DNA of 64,000 nucleotides from Streptomyces achromogenes (GCF_030816715.1 NZ_JAUSYH010000001.1:5270001-5334000); one strand, 5' to 3'; positions 26,465 through 35,747 are shown, numbered from the stretch's first letter. Numbers and translations: made by a program. The notes: generated from the letters alone by a model not told the origin.

Positions 26465-26545
26465 CGGGAAAATCAGCCCGTCCGGCGATTGAGGACGAGG
26501 CCTGTCCAGGGCCGAAGCGGGGGCCCGGGGGCAGCGGCCCCCGGT
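26465..26545. repeat. Streptomyces intergenic repetitive element with terminator hairpin
   Basis: The sequence AAAATCAGCCCGTCCGGCGA and its continuation (GATTGAGGACGAGGCC...GGGCCGAAGCGGGGG) matches, from memory, a short element seen between genes throughout Streptomyces genomes. Its end folds as CCGGGGGC (26525-26532), loop AGCG, GCCCCCGG (26537-26544), placed after the deacetylase operon as a terminator. The rest of 26401-26616 has no gene. Confidence 0.6.
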
Positions 26546-26616
26546 GCGGGCCCACACGAACACCGGGCAACGAGGACGCTCACGTGAGCGAAAAGTGGGC
26601 CGACGCGCCGCGGGCA

Positions 26617-26643
26617 TTGGCACTCCGCTTGACCGAGTGCTAA
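26617..26643. promoter_or_regulatory. CIRCE element 1 (HrcA operator)
   Basis: TTGGCACTC, a 9-bp spacer, then GAGTGCTAA: the CIRCE inverted repeat bound by HrcA, which represses groE genes until heat shock. It overlaps the probable -35 of the groES promoter (TTGACC at 26629-26634). Confidence 0.95.
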
Positions 26644-26656
26644 TCGCGGTCATAGT
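26629..26656 (+). promoter_or_regulatory. Probable groES-groEL promoter
   Basis: TTGACC (26629-26634), a 16-bp spacer and CATAGT (26651-26656). It is embedded in CIRCE 1 and followed by CIRCE 2, so HrcA binding would cover it on both sides. The -10 is a modest match. Confidence 0.65.
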
Positions 26657-26663
26657 CTCGGGT

Positions 26664-26690
26664 CTGGCACTCCCCACCGGAGAGTGCCAA
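26664..26690. promoter_or_regulatory. CIRCE element 2 (HrcA operator)
   Basis: CTGGCACTC, 9 bp, GAGTGCCAA. It lies just downstream of the probable start point, about 100 bp before groES. The two CIRCE centres are 47 bp apart. Confidence 0.95.
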
Positions 26691-26787
26691 ACGCGACGGG
26701 CAGGTCCGGCACCCGCGACGACGGATCCACCTGGTCGCCACCTCAGACAGTTAGCCCCGTGAGATCTCCGAAGGGGGAGGTCGGATC

Positions 26788-27096
26788 GTGACGACCACCA
26801 GCTCCAAGGTTGCCATCAAGCCGCTCGAGGACCGCATTGTGGTCCAGCCGCTCGACGCCGAGCAGACCACCGCCTCTGGCCTGGTCATCCCGGACACCGC
26901 GAAGGAGAAGCCCCAGGAGGGCGCTGTCCTCGCGGTGGGCCCGGGTCGCTTCGAGAACGGCGAGCGCCTGCCGCTCGACGTCAAGGTCGGCGACGTCGTC
27001 CTGTACAGCAAGTACGGCGGCACCGAGGTGAAGTACAACGGCGAGGAGTTCCTCGTCCTCTCGGCTCGCGACGTGCTCGCGATCATCGAGAAGTAA
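26788..27096 (+). CDS. groES: Co-chaperonin GroES
   Basis: The 102-residue lid of the GroEL folding chamber. The sequence VAIKPLEDRIVVQPLDAEQTT is followed by the mobile loop (TTASGLVIPDTAKEKPQEG) and ends DVLAIIEK. It starts at GTG 26788 with GGGGGAGG upstream. Controlled by two CIRCE sites and transcribed with groEL1 across a 111-bp spacer that contains a strong hairpin. Confidence 0.98.
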   Translation: MTTTSSKVAIKPLEDRIVVQPLDAEQTTASGLVIPDTAKEKPQEGAVLAVGPGRFENGERLPLDVKVGDVVLYSKYGGTEVKYNGEEFLVLSARDVLAIIEK

Positions 27097-27115
27097 TTCA
27101 CCCAGTTTTGCAGTG

Positions 27116-27168
27116 AACTGCGCTCCTGGCCCCGCGTGTTTGTGAAGCCGGGTGCCGGGGGCGCAGTT
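27116..27168 (+). terminator. Hairpin between groES and groEL (partial terminator or processing site)
   Basis: The 15-nt arm at 27116-27130 (AACTGCGCTCCTGGC) pairs with 27154-27168 through 13 Watson-Crick and two G-U pairs, around a 23-nt loop. A T-rich stretch (TTCGTTTCTCCC) follows, then groEL begins 39 bp on. It could reduce readthrough or stabilise the groES part of the message, letting the two genes be made in unequal amounts. Confidence 0.65.
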
Positions 27169-27207
27169 CGTTTCTCCCACTTTTTCCGAGAGGGCTGAAC
27201 CGCTCCC

Positions 27208-28833
<1,626 letters not shown>

Positions 28834-28856
28834 CCCAGGTCAGCCCCCGCAACACA

Positions 28857-28897
28857 CCGAGGCCCGGCCCCCGTTCCACCGGGGCGCCGGGCCTCGG
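28857..28897 (+). terminator. Terminator after groEL
   Basis: CCGAGGCCCGG (28857-28867) pairs exactly with CCGGGCCTCGG (28887-28897); inner CCCCG and CGGGG extend the stem. It begins 23 bp after the groEL stop. The rest of the spacer to 29125 shows no gene. Confidence 0.85.
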
Positions 28898-29125
28898 CGC
28901 GTGCACGGCCCTGTGTCGTGGCCCTCCGTCAGCCACCGTGCCGAACGAGGAAGCGGAAGCCCAGGCGAGGAGCGGTACGAGCCGGGGGTCCTACGGGCAG
29001 TGAGCTGTCGGACTCCAGTGAGCCCTGGGACAGGAGATGAATCGCTCCTTGGCCGCCCGTCGACCGGATGCCGCGCCTCCTCCTGCTGGAGTTCAAATCG
29101 CCATCTACAGGGCGGAGTTCACGTG

Positions 29126-29521
29126 ATGTATAAATACGATATGACGGTCTACAAGAAGGTTTTCCTTCTCGTTGTCGCGGTGGCCGCCCTGGTGGCTGTC
29201 GTGTTTCTGACGGCTCGTGCCGTCGGCGGGAACCTGGACGAGGCGGACCAGATGGCGAGCGTCGTGGGAGCGGTGGCCTCCGTCGCCGCCCTTGTGGTGT
29301 CGGTGTGGCAGTTCCTGCCGACGCAGGCTCAGAGTGTCGTGGCCAGCGACGACGGCGTGGCGGCCGGACGGAGCGCTACCACCGTCTCCGGCGCGAGGAA
29401 CAAGGTCAGGATCGGGCGCGGTGGTACGTCCGCGGGTGGACCGATCCACGCCCGCGGCAGGGGAGTGGCGGCCGGTGGGCGCGTCATCGTCGTCAAGGGC
29501 GACGAGATCGAGGTGACGTGA
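29126..29521 (+). CDS. Small membrane protein with glycine-rich C-terminal motif
   Basis: A 131-residue product beginning MYKYDMTVYKK, with A/T-rich codons unlike its neighbours. It has two hydrophobic segments (VFLLVVAVAALVAVVFLTA and VGAVASVAALVVSVWQFL) joined by GGNLDEADQMAS, an arrangement resembling membrane anchors of actinobacterial NACHT/TIR-type conflict proteins. The tail holds two GVAAG-(G)R units and short strands (NKVRIG, RVIVVKGDEIEV), as in amyloid-like or beta-solenoid adhesion motifs. ATG 29126 has GGCGGAG upstream; GTG 29123 is an alternative. The stop overlaps the next gene (GTGA). No function is recognised; the comparison is inference. Confidence 0.65.
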   Translation: MYKYDMTVYKKVFLLVVAVAALVAVVFLTARAVGGNLDEADQMASVVGAVASVAALVVSVWQFLPTQAQSVVASDDGVAAGRSATTVSGARNKVRIGRGGTSAGGPIHARGRGVAAGGRVIVVKGDEIEVT

Positions 29522-30330
29522 GCGGAAAGAACGGCGGCTTCGGGGGGAAGAACCGCGGCCCCCGGGTGCGCGCGGGAAAGGGGACGGCGGGCGGACGCGA
29601 CGCCGTTTACAACAGGGGCGACAACGCGCACTTCAACTTCGCGTCCCCTGCTCGGGACATCCTCTTCGGCGTGACGCTGCTGGTCGTGATCGCAGGCGGC
29701 CTCACCATGCTCTGGCTGTCGGGAAACAGCGATGCGGATCACCGGGACGACGCGGCCCCGGTCTCCCCGACGACCGCGAGAGCCGAACCCCGCCGGACCC
29801 CGAGCGCGGGTCCGTCCACCGGTCCGCCCAGCCTCGCACCGGTCAGGCCGTCGCGGACCTCGGCTCCCCCCTCCCCGACACCCGCCCCGGCTGCCCTGTC
29901 GGGTGAGGACGAATCGGCTCCGCTGCCCGACTGCCGTGCGGTCGGCGAGGGCGGAGTGGCACTGACGCCCTCGGAACTACAGGTGCGGGACACGGGAGAG
30001 CTGTCGGCGCGCGTGAACTGTGAGACGAAGGCGGGGGAGCACCTGTACTACATGGTGCGCATCGACAACATCATGAACCCCGGGATGCAGGCGAAAACCG
30101 GTTTCTACCTCAAGGGAGAGCTGTTCGCGAAGAACGTGCCGGAGCAGATCGACGTGGATCTGCGCCACGCGGAAACTGGATCCATCCGCTACGGCTTCGT
30201 CCAACTTCTCCGCGATGACGAATACGCCCGGCTCAAGAAGGAGTCGGAGGCGAACGAAGGGGTCATCGCGGCACTGCCCCGGAGCAGTGTGACCGTTTCC
30301 GGCGAGGCGCGCGTCACCCGGAGCTCGTGA
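29518..30330 (+). CDS. Single-pass membrane protein, unknown, coupled to the previous gene
   Basis: A 270-residue product from GTG 29518, overlapping the upstream stop. The N-terminal 45 residues are Gly/Lys/Arg-rich and include GGRDAVYNRGDNAHFNF, comparable to the Gly/Asn motif of its partner. One transmembrane helix follows (ILFGVTLLVVIAGGLTMLWL). The outside part has a Pro/Ser/Thr stalk and a folded C-terminal domain of about 130 residues with Cys in PLPDCRAVG and RVNCETKAG, which probably form a disulphide. No family recognised. The paired layout suggests a two-protein membrane system. Confidence 0.65.
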   Translation: MSGKNGGFGGKNRGPRVRAGKGTAGGRDAVYNRGDNAHFNFASPARDILFGVTLLVVIAGGLTMLWLSGNSDADHRDDAAPVSPTTARAEPRRTPSAGPSTGPPSLAPVRPSRTSAPPSPTPAPAALSGEDESAPLPDCRAVGEGGVALTPSELQVRDTGELSARVNCETKAGEHLYYMVRIDNIMNPGMQAKTGFYLKGELFAKNVPEQIDVDLRHAETGSIRYGFVQLLRDDEYARLKKESEANEGVIAALPRSSVTVSGEARVTRSS

Positions 30331-30371
30331 GCGAGGCGGTCCGGCGCGCGCACCCCCTCGCCGTGGCGCAG

Positions 30372-30412
30372 GGCCGTGTCCGGCGGGTCTCGTGGATCCG
30401 CCGGACACGGCC
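30372..30412. terminator. Bidirectional terminator
   Basis: GGCCGTGTCCGGCGG (30372-30386) and its exact complement at 30398-30412, with an 11-nt loop. It lies between convergent genes ending at 30330 and 30437. Confidence 0.85.
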
Positions 30413-30436
30413 GGAGTGTGCGATGTGCTCCCGCTT

Positions 30437-31048
30437 CTACCGGGCTCCCGCCTCCACCGGCGGGTGGGAGGAGGGCGGGTTGGGAGCGGTGTCGGGCGCG
30501 GACGGCCGGTTGTCCCGGAGCGAGGTCGGTGAGGCGAACTCGTAGCCGGACCAGACGTCACCGCCGCGCCAGGCGAAGCCGTCCCAGACGTAGGCCGAGG
30601 CGATCGTCCCGTAGTAGCCCGTCCCGCAGGACTGCCAACCGCCCCAGTCGTACACCTGCTCAGGGCCGTACGGTCCGGGGAACTCGCCGCCCGCCTGTCC
30701 CGTGGCGCCGTACTTCCAGGGGCTGCTGCGGCACACCGCCCAGGCGGAGCCGTTCCACCGGTAGACGGTTGCCCGCGCGGCGGCCCAGCCGTCGGGCTTG
30801 GCCTGGCCGGTCCAGCACCCTCCTTGGTTCAGTGCGTAGGTGTCCGCGTAAGCGAGATTGCCGGACAACGTGCCGGGTCGTCTGTGATCGATGCCCGCGG
30901 TTCCCTGGACGCACAGGCCGGCGTTGTTGTACACGGTCACCCTGGTGGCCCAGGTCCAGGCGTGTGCCGGTTGGGCCCAGACCGCGGCCATCATCAACGC
31001 GACGAACGCGCACAACGCGGCTTTCATGGTCAGGCGGAGCATTGCCAT
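30437..31048 (-). CDS. Secreted protein, unknown
   Basis: A 203-residue product. The ATG at 31048 has GGAG upstream and gives a typical signal peptide (KAALCAFVALMMAAVWAQPA, cut after AHA). The mature part is rich in Trp, Tyr and Gly with four or five Cys (GLCVQG, GGCWTG, VCRSS, SCGTGYYG), as in small disulphide-bonded secreted proteins. A Pro/Ser-rich tail follows. No domain recognised. No obvious operon partner. Confidence 0.75.
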   Translation of the reverse strand: MAMLRLTMKAALCAFVALMMAAVWAQPAHAWTWATRVTVYNNAGLCVQGTAGIDHRRPGTLSGNLAYADTYALNQGGCWTGQAKPDGWAAARATVYRWNGSAWAVCRSSPWKYGATGQAGGEFPGPYGPEQVYDWGGWQSCGTGYYGTIASAYVWDGFAWRGGDVWSGYEFASPTSLRDNRPSAPDTAPNPPSSHPPVEAGAR

Positions 31049-31608
31049 GGTGTCTCCGTTCCTCGATTCGCCTGCGAACCGGGATCCGTGGGCCGTTCCC
31101 GGGCCCACCAGTCCGCGGAAGCCGCCGGTGCCGCGAGCGGATCGGGGTGATCCGTCGGACGGCACGATCGGGTACGGCGGCCGTGGTGGTGGTCGGAGTC
31201 GGTCGGAACAGCGCTGACCGGCGGATGCGCGGCGGATGCGCTGCGGATGTGGGACATGGCGGCCGGCGTACTCACGGCCCCACGGGATGAGATGTGTTGT
31301 CGGGACTGCGAACGAGATCGCCCCGAGTGGGTGAGTCCCGGTCGGCTCACCGCATTCCACGATAGGCGATGCGGGCACCCCTCGCTTGTCGGCGCCGCCC
31401 ACCTCCGTCCACCCACCCCCCGTCGACCCACCCCTCGGCGGATCCCGGCCCTGCCCGCACCGGCAGCCGCCGGGGCCCTGCCCGCACCGGCAGCCGCCGG
31501 GATTTGGCAGGTCCTGCGCGCCGTGGCTCGCGGGCGGCGACGGGAAGTGCCGGAATCCGCGCGGAGGCAGGGGAGTTGGGGAACCGGCGGCACAGGGCCT
31601 GCCGTCCG
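31049..31608. other. Intergenic stretch with a 27-bp tandem repeat
   Basis: No convincing gene is seen. At 31447-31500 a 27-bp unit beginning GGCCCTGCCCGCACCGGCAG occurs twice, exactly, head to tail. The promoter of the secreted-protein gene should lie near 31050-31200. Codon pattern and starts in the remaining sequence do not support a coding region. Confidence 0.6.
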
Positions 31609-32316
31609 TCAGTTCTCCAGCGCGTCCAGCGCTCCCAGTTGGGCCATCAGGCCGAGGCGGTCGTACTGCCACCAGCCCTCGGCGATCCGGCCGTCGTCGT
31701 CGAACCGGAAGACGGTCGTCCCGGTCATGGTGACCTCCCGGCCGGTGGGCGCGAGGCCCATGAACTCACCGTGGTGCGTCCCCTCGAACGTCCAGCGGGT
31801 GCACACGCGGTCGTCCTCGGAGATCTGGTCCTCGACGGTGAAGGTGACGTCGAAGCCGCCGCGCCACATCTCGACCTCGCGCCGCATCGCGTCCATGCCG
31901 ATCGTGTCCTGCACGTTGGCCGGATCATGGTCGTGGTAGTCCTGCGCCAGCAGGCCGTCGAGCGGTGCCAGCTCGCCCGGGGCGGCCACCGTCTCGAAGA
32001 GCCGCCGCGCCGTCGCCGCGCACAGCCGCTCGTCCCGCACCACGTCGAGATCGGTGAAGGTGGGCATCTCGTCGCACAGGGCCACCAGTTCCTGGAAGAC
32101 CTTGCCGGTCTCCGGAAGGTTCGAGTTCCGCATGGCCTCCTCGAACGAGGGGAACTCCACGATCTCGATGAAGTGCGAGGCGTCGGAGCGGTCCTTGCCG
32201 ACCACCGCGTGCGTGGCGGTCCGCTTCCCCTTGGTCTGCTCGACCCATGTGTCCATCAGCCGGTCCATCTCGTCGAACCGGCTGGTCCTGCAGTCGATGA
32301 GCTGTACGAACGTCAT
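31609..32316 (-). CDS. SnoaL-like protein with N-terminal alpha-beta-barrel domain
   Basis: A 235-residue two-domain protein. Residues 1-95 (MTFVQLIDCRTSRFDEMDRL, SHFIEIVEFPSFEEAM) look like a dimeric alpha-beta-barrel domain. Residues about 105-235 fit the SnoaL/NTF2-like fold of polyketide cyclases and related small-molecule enzymes (LAQDYHDHDPANV, TRWTFEGTHHGEFMGLAPTGREV). GGAGG lies 9 bases before the ATG at 32316. The SDR gene follows upstream on the same strand, with about 85 bp between. No substrate can be named. Confidence 0.8.
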   Translation of the reverse strand: MTFVQLIDCRTSRFDEMDRLMDTWVEQTKGKRTATHAVVGKDRSDASHFIEIVEFPSFEEAMRNSNLPETGKVFQELVALCDEMPTFTDLDVVRDERLCAATARRLFETVAAPGELAPLDGLLAQDYHDHDPANVQDTIGMDAMRREVEMWRGGFDVTFTVEDQISEDDRVCTRWTFEGTHHGEFMGLAPTGREVTMTGTTVFRFDDDGRIAEGWWQYDRLGLMAQLGALDALEN

Positions 32317-32402
32317 GACGTCGCCTCCGGCCCCCCTGGATCCGGTGTTCGGACACGCCCATCTTCCCACCGGAGCGCCGACGCCACCCGCCCGCGGGCC
32401 CG

Positions 32403-33176
32403 TTACTGCGGCCCGTACTTGCGCCCCGTCCGCGAGCTGACGCCGCCCAGCAGCGACCGCGGGGTCACCTTCACCAGCCCCATCAGCGCCTTGTAGCGCG
32501 GGTCGGGGATCGACACCGACTTCCCGCGCGCCAGGTCCTGCAGCGCCGCCGCGACCAGTTTGTCCGCGTCCAGCCACATCCAGCCGGGGATGTTGTCCGT
32601 GCCCATCCCGGCCCGCTCGTGGAACTCCGTGCGCACGAAGCCCGGGCACAGGGCCATCAGCCGCACGCCGGTCCCGGCCAGGTCCTTCGCCGCGCCCTGC
32701 GTGAACTGCACGACCCACGCCTTGGACGCCCCGTACGTCCCGCGCGGTACGAACGCCGCCACCGAGGCCACGTTGACGACGCCGCCGCGCCCACGCTCCC
32801 GCATCGTGGCCGCCGCCGCGGACGTCAGCCGCAGCACCGCCTCGCAGTGCACCTTGAGCATGGTCAGCTCGTCCGCCATGGAGACGTCGAGATAACGGCC
32901 CTTGTTGCCGAAGCCGGCGTTGTTGACCAGCAGGTCGACGGGCTTCTTGCGGTCGCCGAGCCGGACGGCCACCGCTTCGATGCCCTCGTCCGTCGACAGG
33001 TCGGCCGTCAGCACCTCCGCCTCGATGCCGTGCCGGTCGTGCAACTCGGTCGCCTGCTCGCGCAGCCGCTTGGTGTCCCGTGCGACGAGGACGAGATCAT
33101 GCCCGTCCGCCGCCAGTCTGCGGGCGAACGCGGCACCGATGCCCGCGGTCGAACCCGTGATGAGAGCCGTTGTCAT
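32403..33176 (-). CDS. Short-chain dehydrogenase/reductase
   Basis: A 257-residue SDR. It has the cofactor motif TGSTAGIGAAFA, the NNAG motif in LLVNNAGFGNKG, and the catalytic YxxxK in YGASKAWV with an upstream Ser in VNVASVAAF. Arg residues after the second strand suggest NADP(H). It belongs to the classical DltE-like branch acting on lipids or small carbonyls; substrate unknown. The ATG at 33176 lies 95 bp from the MOSC gene, all three being on the minus strand. Confidence 0.9.
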   Translation of the reverse strand: MTTALITGSTAGIGAAFARRLAADGHDLVLVARDTKRLREQATELHDRHGIEAEVLTADLSTDEGIEAVAVRLGDRKKPVDLLVNNAGFGNKGRYLDVSMADELTMLKVHCEAVLRLTSAAAATMRERGRGGVVNVASVAAFVPRGTYGASKAWVVQFTQGAAKDLAGTGVRLMALCPGFVRTEFHERAGMGTDNIPGWMWLDADKLVAAALQDLARGKSVSIPDPRYKALMGLVKVTPRSLLGGVSSRTGRKYGPQ

Positions 33177-33271
33177 GACAGAAGGTTAGTGACCCGGAGC
33201 GGGTCCGTCCGCTCTCTGCACGCCGCCTCCCGAAGGTGAAGGCCGCGTGAGCGCCGCCCACCCGGAAGGTC

Positions 33272-33940
33272 TCACTCTCCGTGCCGCGCCAAATACTTCC
33301 GGGCCGCGGCCAGCGTCTCCGGATGCAGGGCCTCGCCCGCCGCGAGCATCCTGGGCAGCAGCTCCCGGTGGGTGGTGACGGCCTGGAACTGCATGCGGGC
33401 CGTCACCTCGTGATCCGGCAGGTGGACGATCTCCACCGCGTCCCCCGCGCGGATCTCACCCGGCACGATCACCCGCAGGTACGCGCCCGTGGCCGCCCTC
33501 TCCGTGAATCGCCGGACCCAGCGCCGCTCACCCAGGTGCCCCTGGAAGGTGAGGCACGGTATGCGCCCTGCGCTCACCTCCAGCACCACCTCGGAGCCGA
33601 TCAGCCAGCGCTCGCCGATCCGCGCGCCGGACACGTCGAGCCCCGTCGTGGTGAGGTTCTCGCCGAACGCGCCGGCGGCCAGCGTGCGCCCCAGTTCACG
33701 CTCCCATGCGTCGAGGTCCTCGCGCGCGAAGGCGTACACCGCCTGGTCGTCGCCGCCGTGATGACGCAGGTCGCACACCGTGTCCCCGGCCAGGCCGCTC
33801 GCGCCGACGCCCTTCGGCCCGGGCGCGGACACCCGCACGGGACCGTCGACCGGCCGCTTGTCGATGCCGGTCAGGCCCTCGGGCTGGTCGGTGTAGGGCA
33901 CGGCCGTCGGGCGGCCCAGATTGACGGACAGAAGCCTCAT
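33272..33940 (-). CDS. MOSC domain protein (YiiM-like)
   Basis: A 222-residue MOSC protein. The family carries molybdenum-linked sulfur or detoxifies N-hydroxylated compounds. The conserved Cys is in AGRIPCLTFQGHLG and the phosphate/pterin-binding motif lies around GDTVCDLRHHGGDDQAVYAF and AGAFGENLTTTGLD, as in YiiM. It starts at ATG 33940 and is divergent from the LysR gene, which begins 80 bp away, so the regulator may control it. Confidence 0.88.
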   Translation of the reverse strand: MRLLSVNLGRPTAVPYTDQPEGLTGIDKRPVDGPVRVSAPGPKGVGASGLAGDTVCDLRHHGGDDQAVYAFAREDLDAWERELGRTLAAGAFGENLTTTGLDVSGARIGERWLIGSEVVLEVSAGRIPCLTFQGHLGERRWVRRFTERAATGAYLRVIVPGEIRAGDAVEIVHLPDHEVTARMQFQAVTTHRELLPRMLAAGEALHPETLAAARKYLARHGE

Positions 33941-34020
33941 GGCTGCACGATAGGCGAGCAGACATCAAAGTGTCGACGCATTATTCGTCCGGAAACCCAA
34001 GGCTCCCTTATGCTCAGCTT

Positions 34021-35025
34021 ATGATCGAGGCACGTCATCTCCGCGTCCTGCGCGCCGTCGCCGCCACCGGCTCCTTCTCTGCGGCCGGGCGGGAACTGGG
34101 CTGCACCCAGCCGGCCGTCAGTCAGCAGATGAAGGCCCTGGAGGCGTCCGTCGGCACCCCGCTGCTGATCCGCAGCGGCCGTGAGATGCGGCTGACCCAG
34201 GCGGGCGAGGCCCTCGTCCGGCATGCGGCCGGGATCCTGTCGGGCCTCACCGCGGCGGAGGAGGAGGTCGCGGCCATCGCCGGCCTGCGCGCCGGCCGGG
34301 TCCGCCTGGTGTCCTTCCCCAGCGGCAGCTCCACCCTCGTTCCGACCGCCCTCGCCGCCCTGCGCGCCGCCCACCCCGGCACCCGCGTCTCCCTCGAGGA
34401 GGCGGAGCCGCCGCAGTCGGTGCGACTGCTGCGCGAGGGCGACTGCGACATCGCCCTCGCCTTCCGCTACGAACGCGCCGCCCCCGGCGGCGCGCACAGG
34501 CGAGGCTCCGGCCCGCTCGGCTTCGACAGGGTCGGCTCCGGCCAGGTCCGTCCGGGCGGCCTCGGTCCCGGGGACTCCGGCGACGACGAATGGGCCGACC
34601 TGGTCGTACGGCCGCTGCTGAAGGACCGTCTGGTGGCCCTCGTTCCCGAGCGGCACCGTCTCGCTCGCACCGGATCCTCGGACACCGTGGCCATCGGCGA
34701 CCTCGCCGCCGAGCCGTGGATCGCCGGCTGCCCCCGCTGCCGCGGACAGCTGGTGCAGGTGTGCGAGAGCGCGGGCTTCACGCCCCGCATCGACTTCGCG
34801 ACCGACGACTATCCGGCGGTGGTCGGCCTGGTCGGAGCCGGTCTGGGCGTCGCCGTCCTGCCCCAGCTCGCGATCGACTCCGTGCGCCCCCGCGGCGTCC
34901 GGGCGCTGACGCTGGAACCGGCGGTGCGGCGGGAGATCGTCGCTCTCACCCTGCCCGACCTGGCCCACGTACCGGCGGTGACGGCCACCCTGGAGCAGCT
35001 GGGGCGCGCCGCGGCCCCCTCATGA
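34021..35025 (+). CDS. LysR-family transcriptional regulator
   Basis: A 334-residue regulator with an N-terminal winged helix (LRVLRAVAATGSFSAAGREL, TQPAVSQQMKALE) and a C-terminal effector domain of the periplasmic-binding type. Residues about 160-190 hold a Gly/Arg-rich insertion (HRRGSGPLGF...) that is not usual in the family. LysR proteins generally control an adjacent divergent gene, here the MOSC gene. The 15-bp repeat block begins 13 bp after its stop. Confidence 0.9.
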   Translation: MIEARHLRVLRAVAATGSFSAAGRELGCTQPAVSQQMKALEASVGTPLLIRSGREMRLTQAGEALVRHAAGILSGLTAAEEEVAAIAGLRAGRVRLVSFPSGSSTLVPTALAALRAAHPGTRVSLEEAEPPQSVRLLREGDCDIALAFRYERAAPGGAHRRGSGPLGFDRVGSGQVRPGGLGPGDSGDDEWADLVVRPLLKDRLVALVPERHRLARTGSSDTVAIGDLAAEPWIAGCPRCRGQLVQVCESAGFTPRIDFATDDYPAVVGLVGAGLGVAVLPQLAIDSVRPRGVRALTLEPAVRREIVALTLPDLAHVPAVTATLEQLGRAAAPS

Positions 35026-35037
35026 CGTCGTCGATCC

Positions 35038-35127
35038 AAGGAAGCCGGTCCTAAGGAAGCCGGTCCTAAGGAAGCCGGTCCCAAGGAAGCCGGTCCCAAG
35101 GAAGTCGATCCCAAGGAAGCCGGTCAA
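35038..35127. repeat. Six 15-bp tandem repeats between LysR and whiD
   Basis: Units of 15 bp (AAGGAAGCCGGTCCY) start at 35038, 35053, 35068, 35083, 35098 and 35113. Units 1-2 and 3-4 are identical pairs; unit 5 has two changes and unit 6 is cut short. The length is a multiple of three, and on the minus strand the repeat would read DRLPW pentapeptides, but no gene frame there is supported. Confidence 0.9.
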
Positions 35128-35141
35128 AGAAGGCGATGAAG

Positions 35142-35175
35142 GAAACGGCGGGCACGCGCATGGGCCCGCCGTTTC
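35142..35175. terminator. Bidirectional terminator between LysR and whiD
   Basis: GAAACGGCGGGC (35142-35153) pairs exactly with GCCCGCCGTTTC (35164-35175) around a 10-nt loop. The A/T ends give a T-run in either direction. It ends 15 bp from the whiD stop. Confidence 0.85.
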
Positions 35176-35190
35176 TGAAGAAACGTTCCT

Positions 35191-35520
35191 TCATGTGTTC
35201 GAAGCGGTGTCTCTCGCGCCCGACGACGCCGAGACCAGGCGGTTGCGCGCCCGCCCCATGAGCTCCTCGCGCTCGTCCTCGGTCAACCCGCCCCACACGC
35301 CGTACGGCTCGCGTACCGCCAGCGCGTGCGCCGCGCACTGCGCGCGGACCGGGCACCTCATGCAGACCTCCTTGGCCGAGTTCTCTCGAGCGCTCCGAGC
35401 CGCCCCGCGCTCGCCCTCCGGATGGAAGAAGAGCGAGCTGTCCACTCCGCGGCAGGCAGCGAGGAGCTGCCAGTCCCACAGATCCGCGTTCGGTCCGGGA
35501 AGGCGGGAGAAATCTGCCAT
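35191..35520 (-). CDS. whiD: Sporulation regulator WhiD (WhiB-like iron-sulfur protein)
   Basis: A 109-residue WhiB-family protein. Four Cys (23, 53, 56 and 62, in ACRGVD and CMRCPVRAQC) hold a 4Fe-4S cluster, and GVWGGLTEDER is the family turn that contacts the primary sigma factor. In S. coelicolor WhiD is needed for late spore maturation. The N-terminal MADFSRLPGPNADLWDWQLL and the position divergent from bldM support the symbol. An AAGGGG ribosome site lies 7 bases before the ATG. The C-terminal tail differs little in length from the known protein. Confidence 0.93.
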   Translation of the reverse strand: MADFSRLPGPNADLWDWQLLAACRGVDSSLFFHPEGERGAARSARENSAKEVCMRCPVRAQCAAHALAVREPYGVWGGLTEDEREELMGRARNRLVSASSGARDTASNT

Positions 35521-35596
35521 TGCGTGACCCCTTGTAGCCGTTCAGAGCGGATACCGTGCCCACGACCGTACAACTACGATCTAAGGAGATGAAAAT

Positions 35597-35632
35597 ATGA
35601 CTCATTGCGAATCTAGCCTCAGACACCAGTAA
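35597..35632 (+). CDS. Possible 11-codon upstream ORF
   Basis: ATG ACT CAT TGC GAA TCT AGC CTC AGA CAC CAG TAA. AAGGAG lies 8 bases before the ATG, a textbook ribosome site. The product would be MTHCESSLRHQ. It lies upstream of the BldN-type promoter, so it would be read only from an earlier promoter. It could be chance. Confidence 0.3.
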   Translation: MTHCESSLRHQ

Positions 35633-35747
35633 AAGGGAAGAAATAGGGCCAAACGGGCGTCGCTTGTGATGAAAGCTTGAGGGTCCGTGCGGCTGACTGC
35701 TCTGTGTCCGCGCCCTCACGTAGAGTGCCGAAGAATGCACGCAGCCC

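Noticed and set aside
29126..31608. Mobile element or prophage remnant after groEL
   Set aside because: No integrase, transposase, terminal repeats or tRNA-derived attachment site could be seen; only gene content suggests variability.
31049..31608. Additional protein gene on either strand
   Set aside because: Frames are open but no start has a ribosome site, and composition follows the repeats rather than codons.
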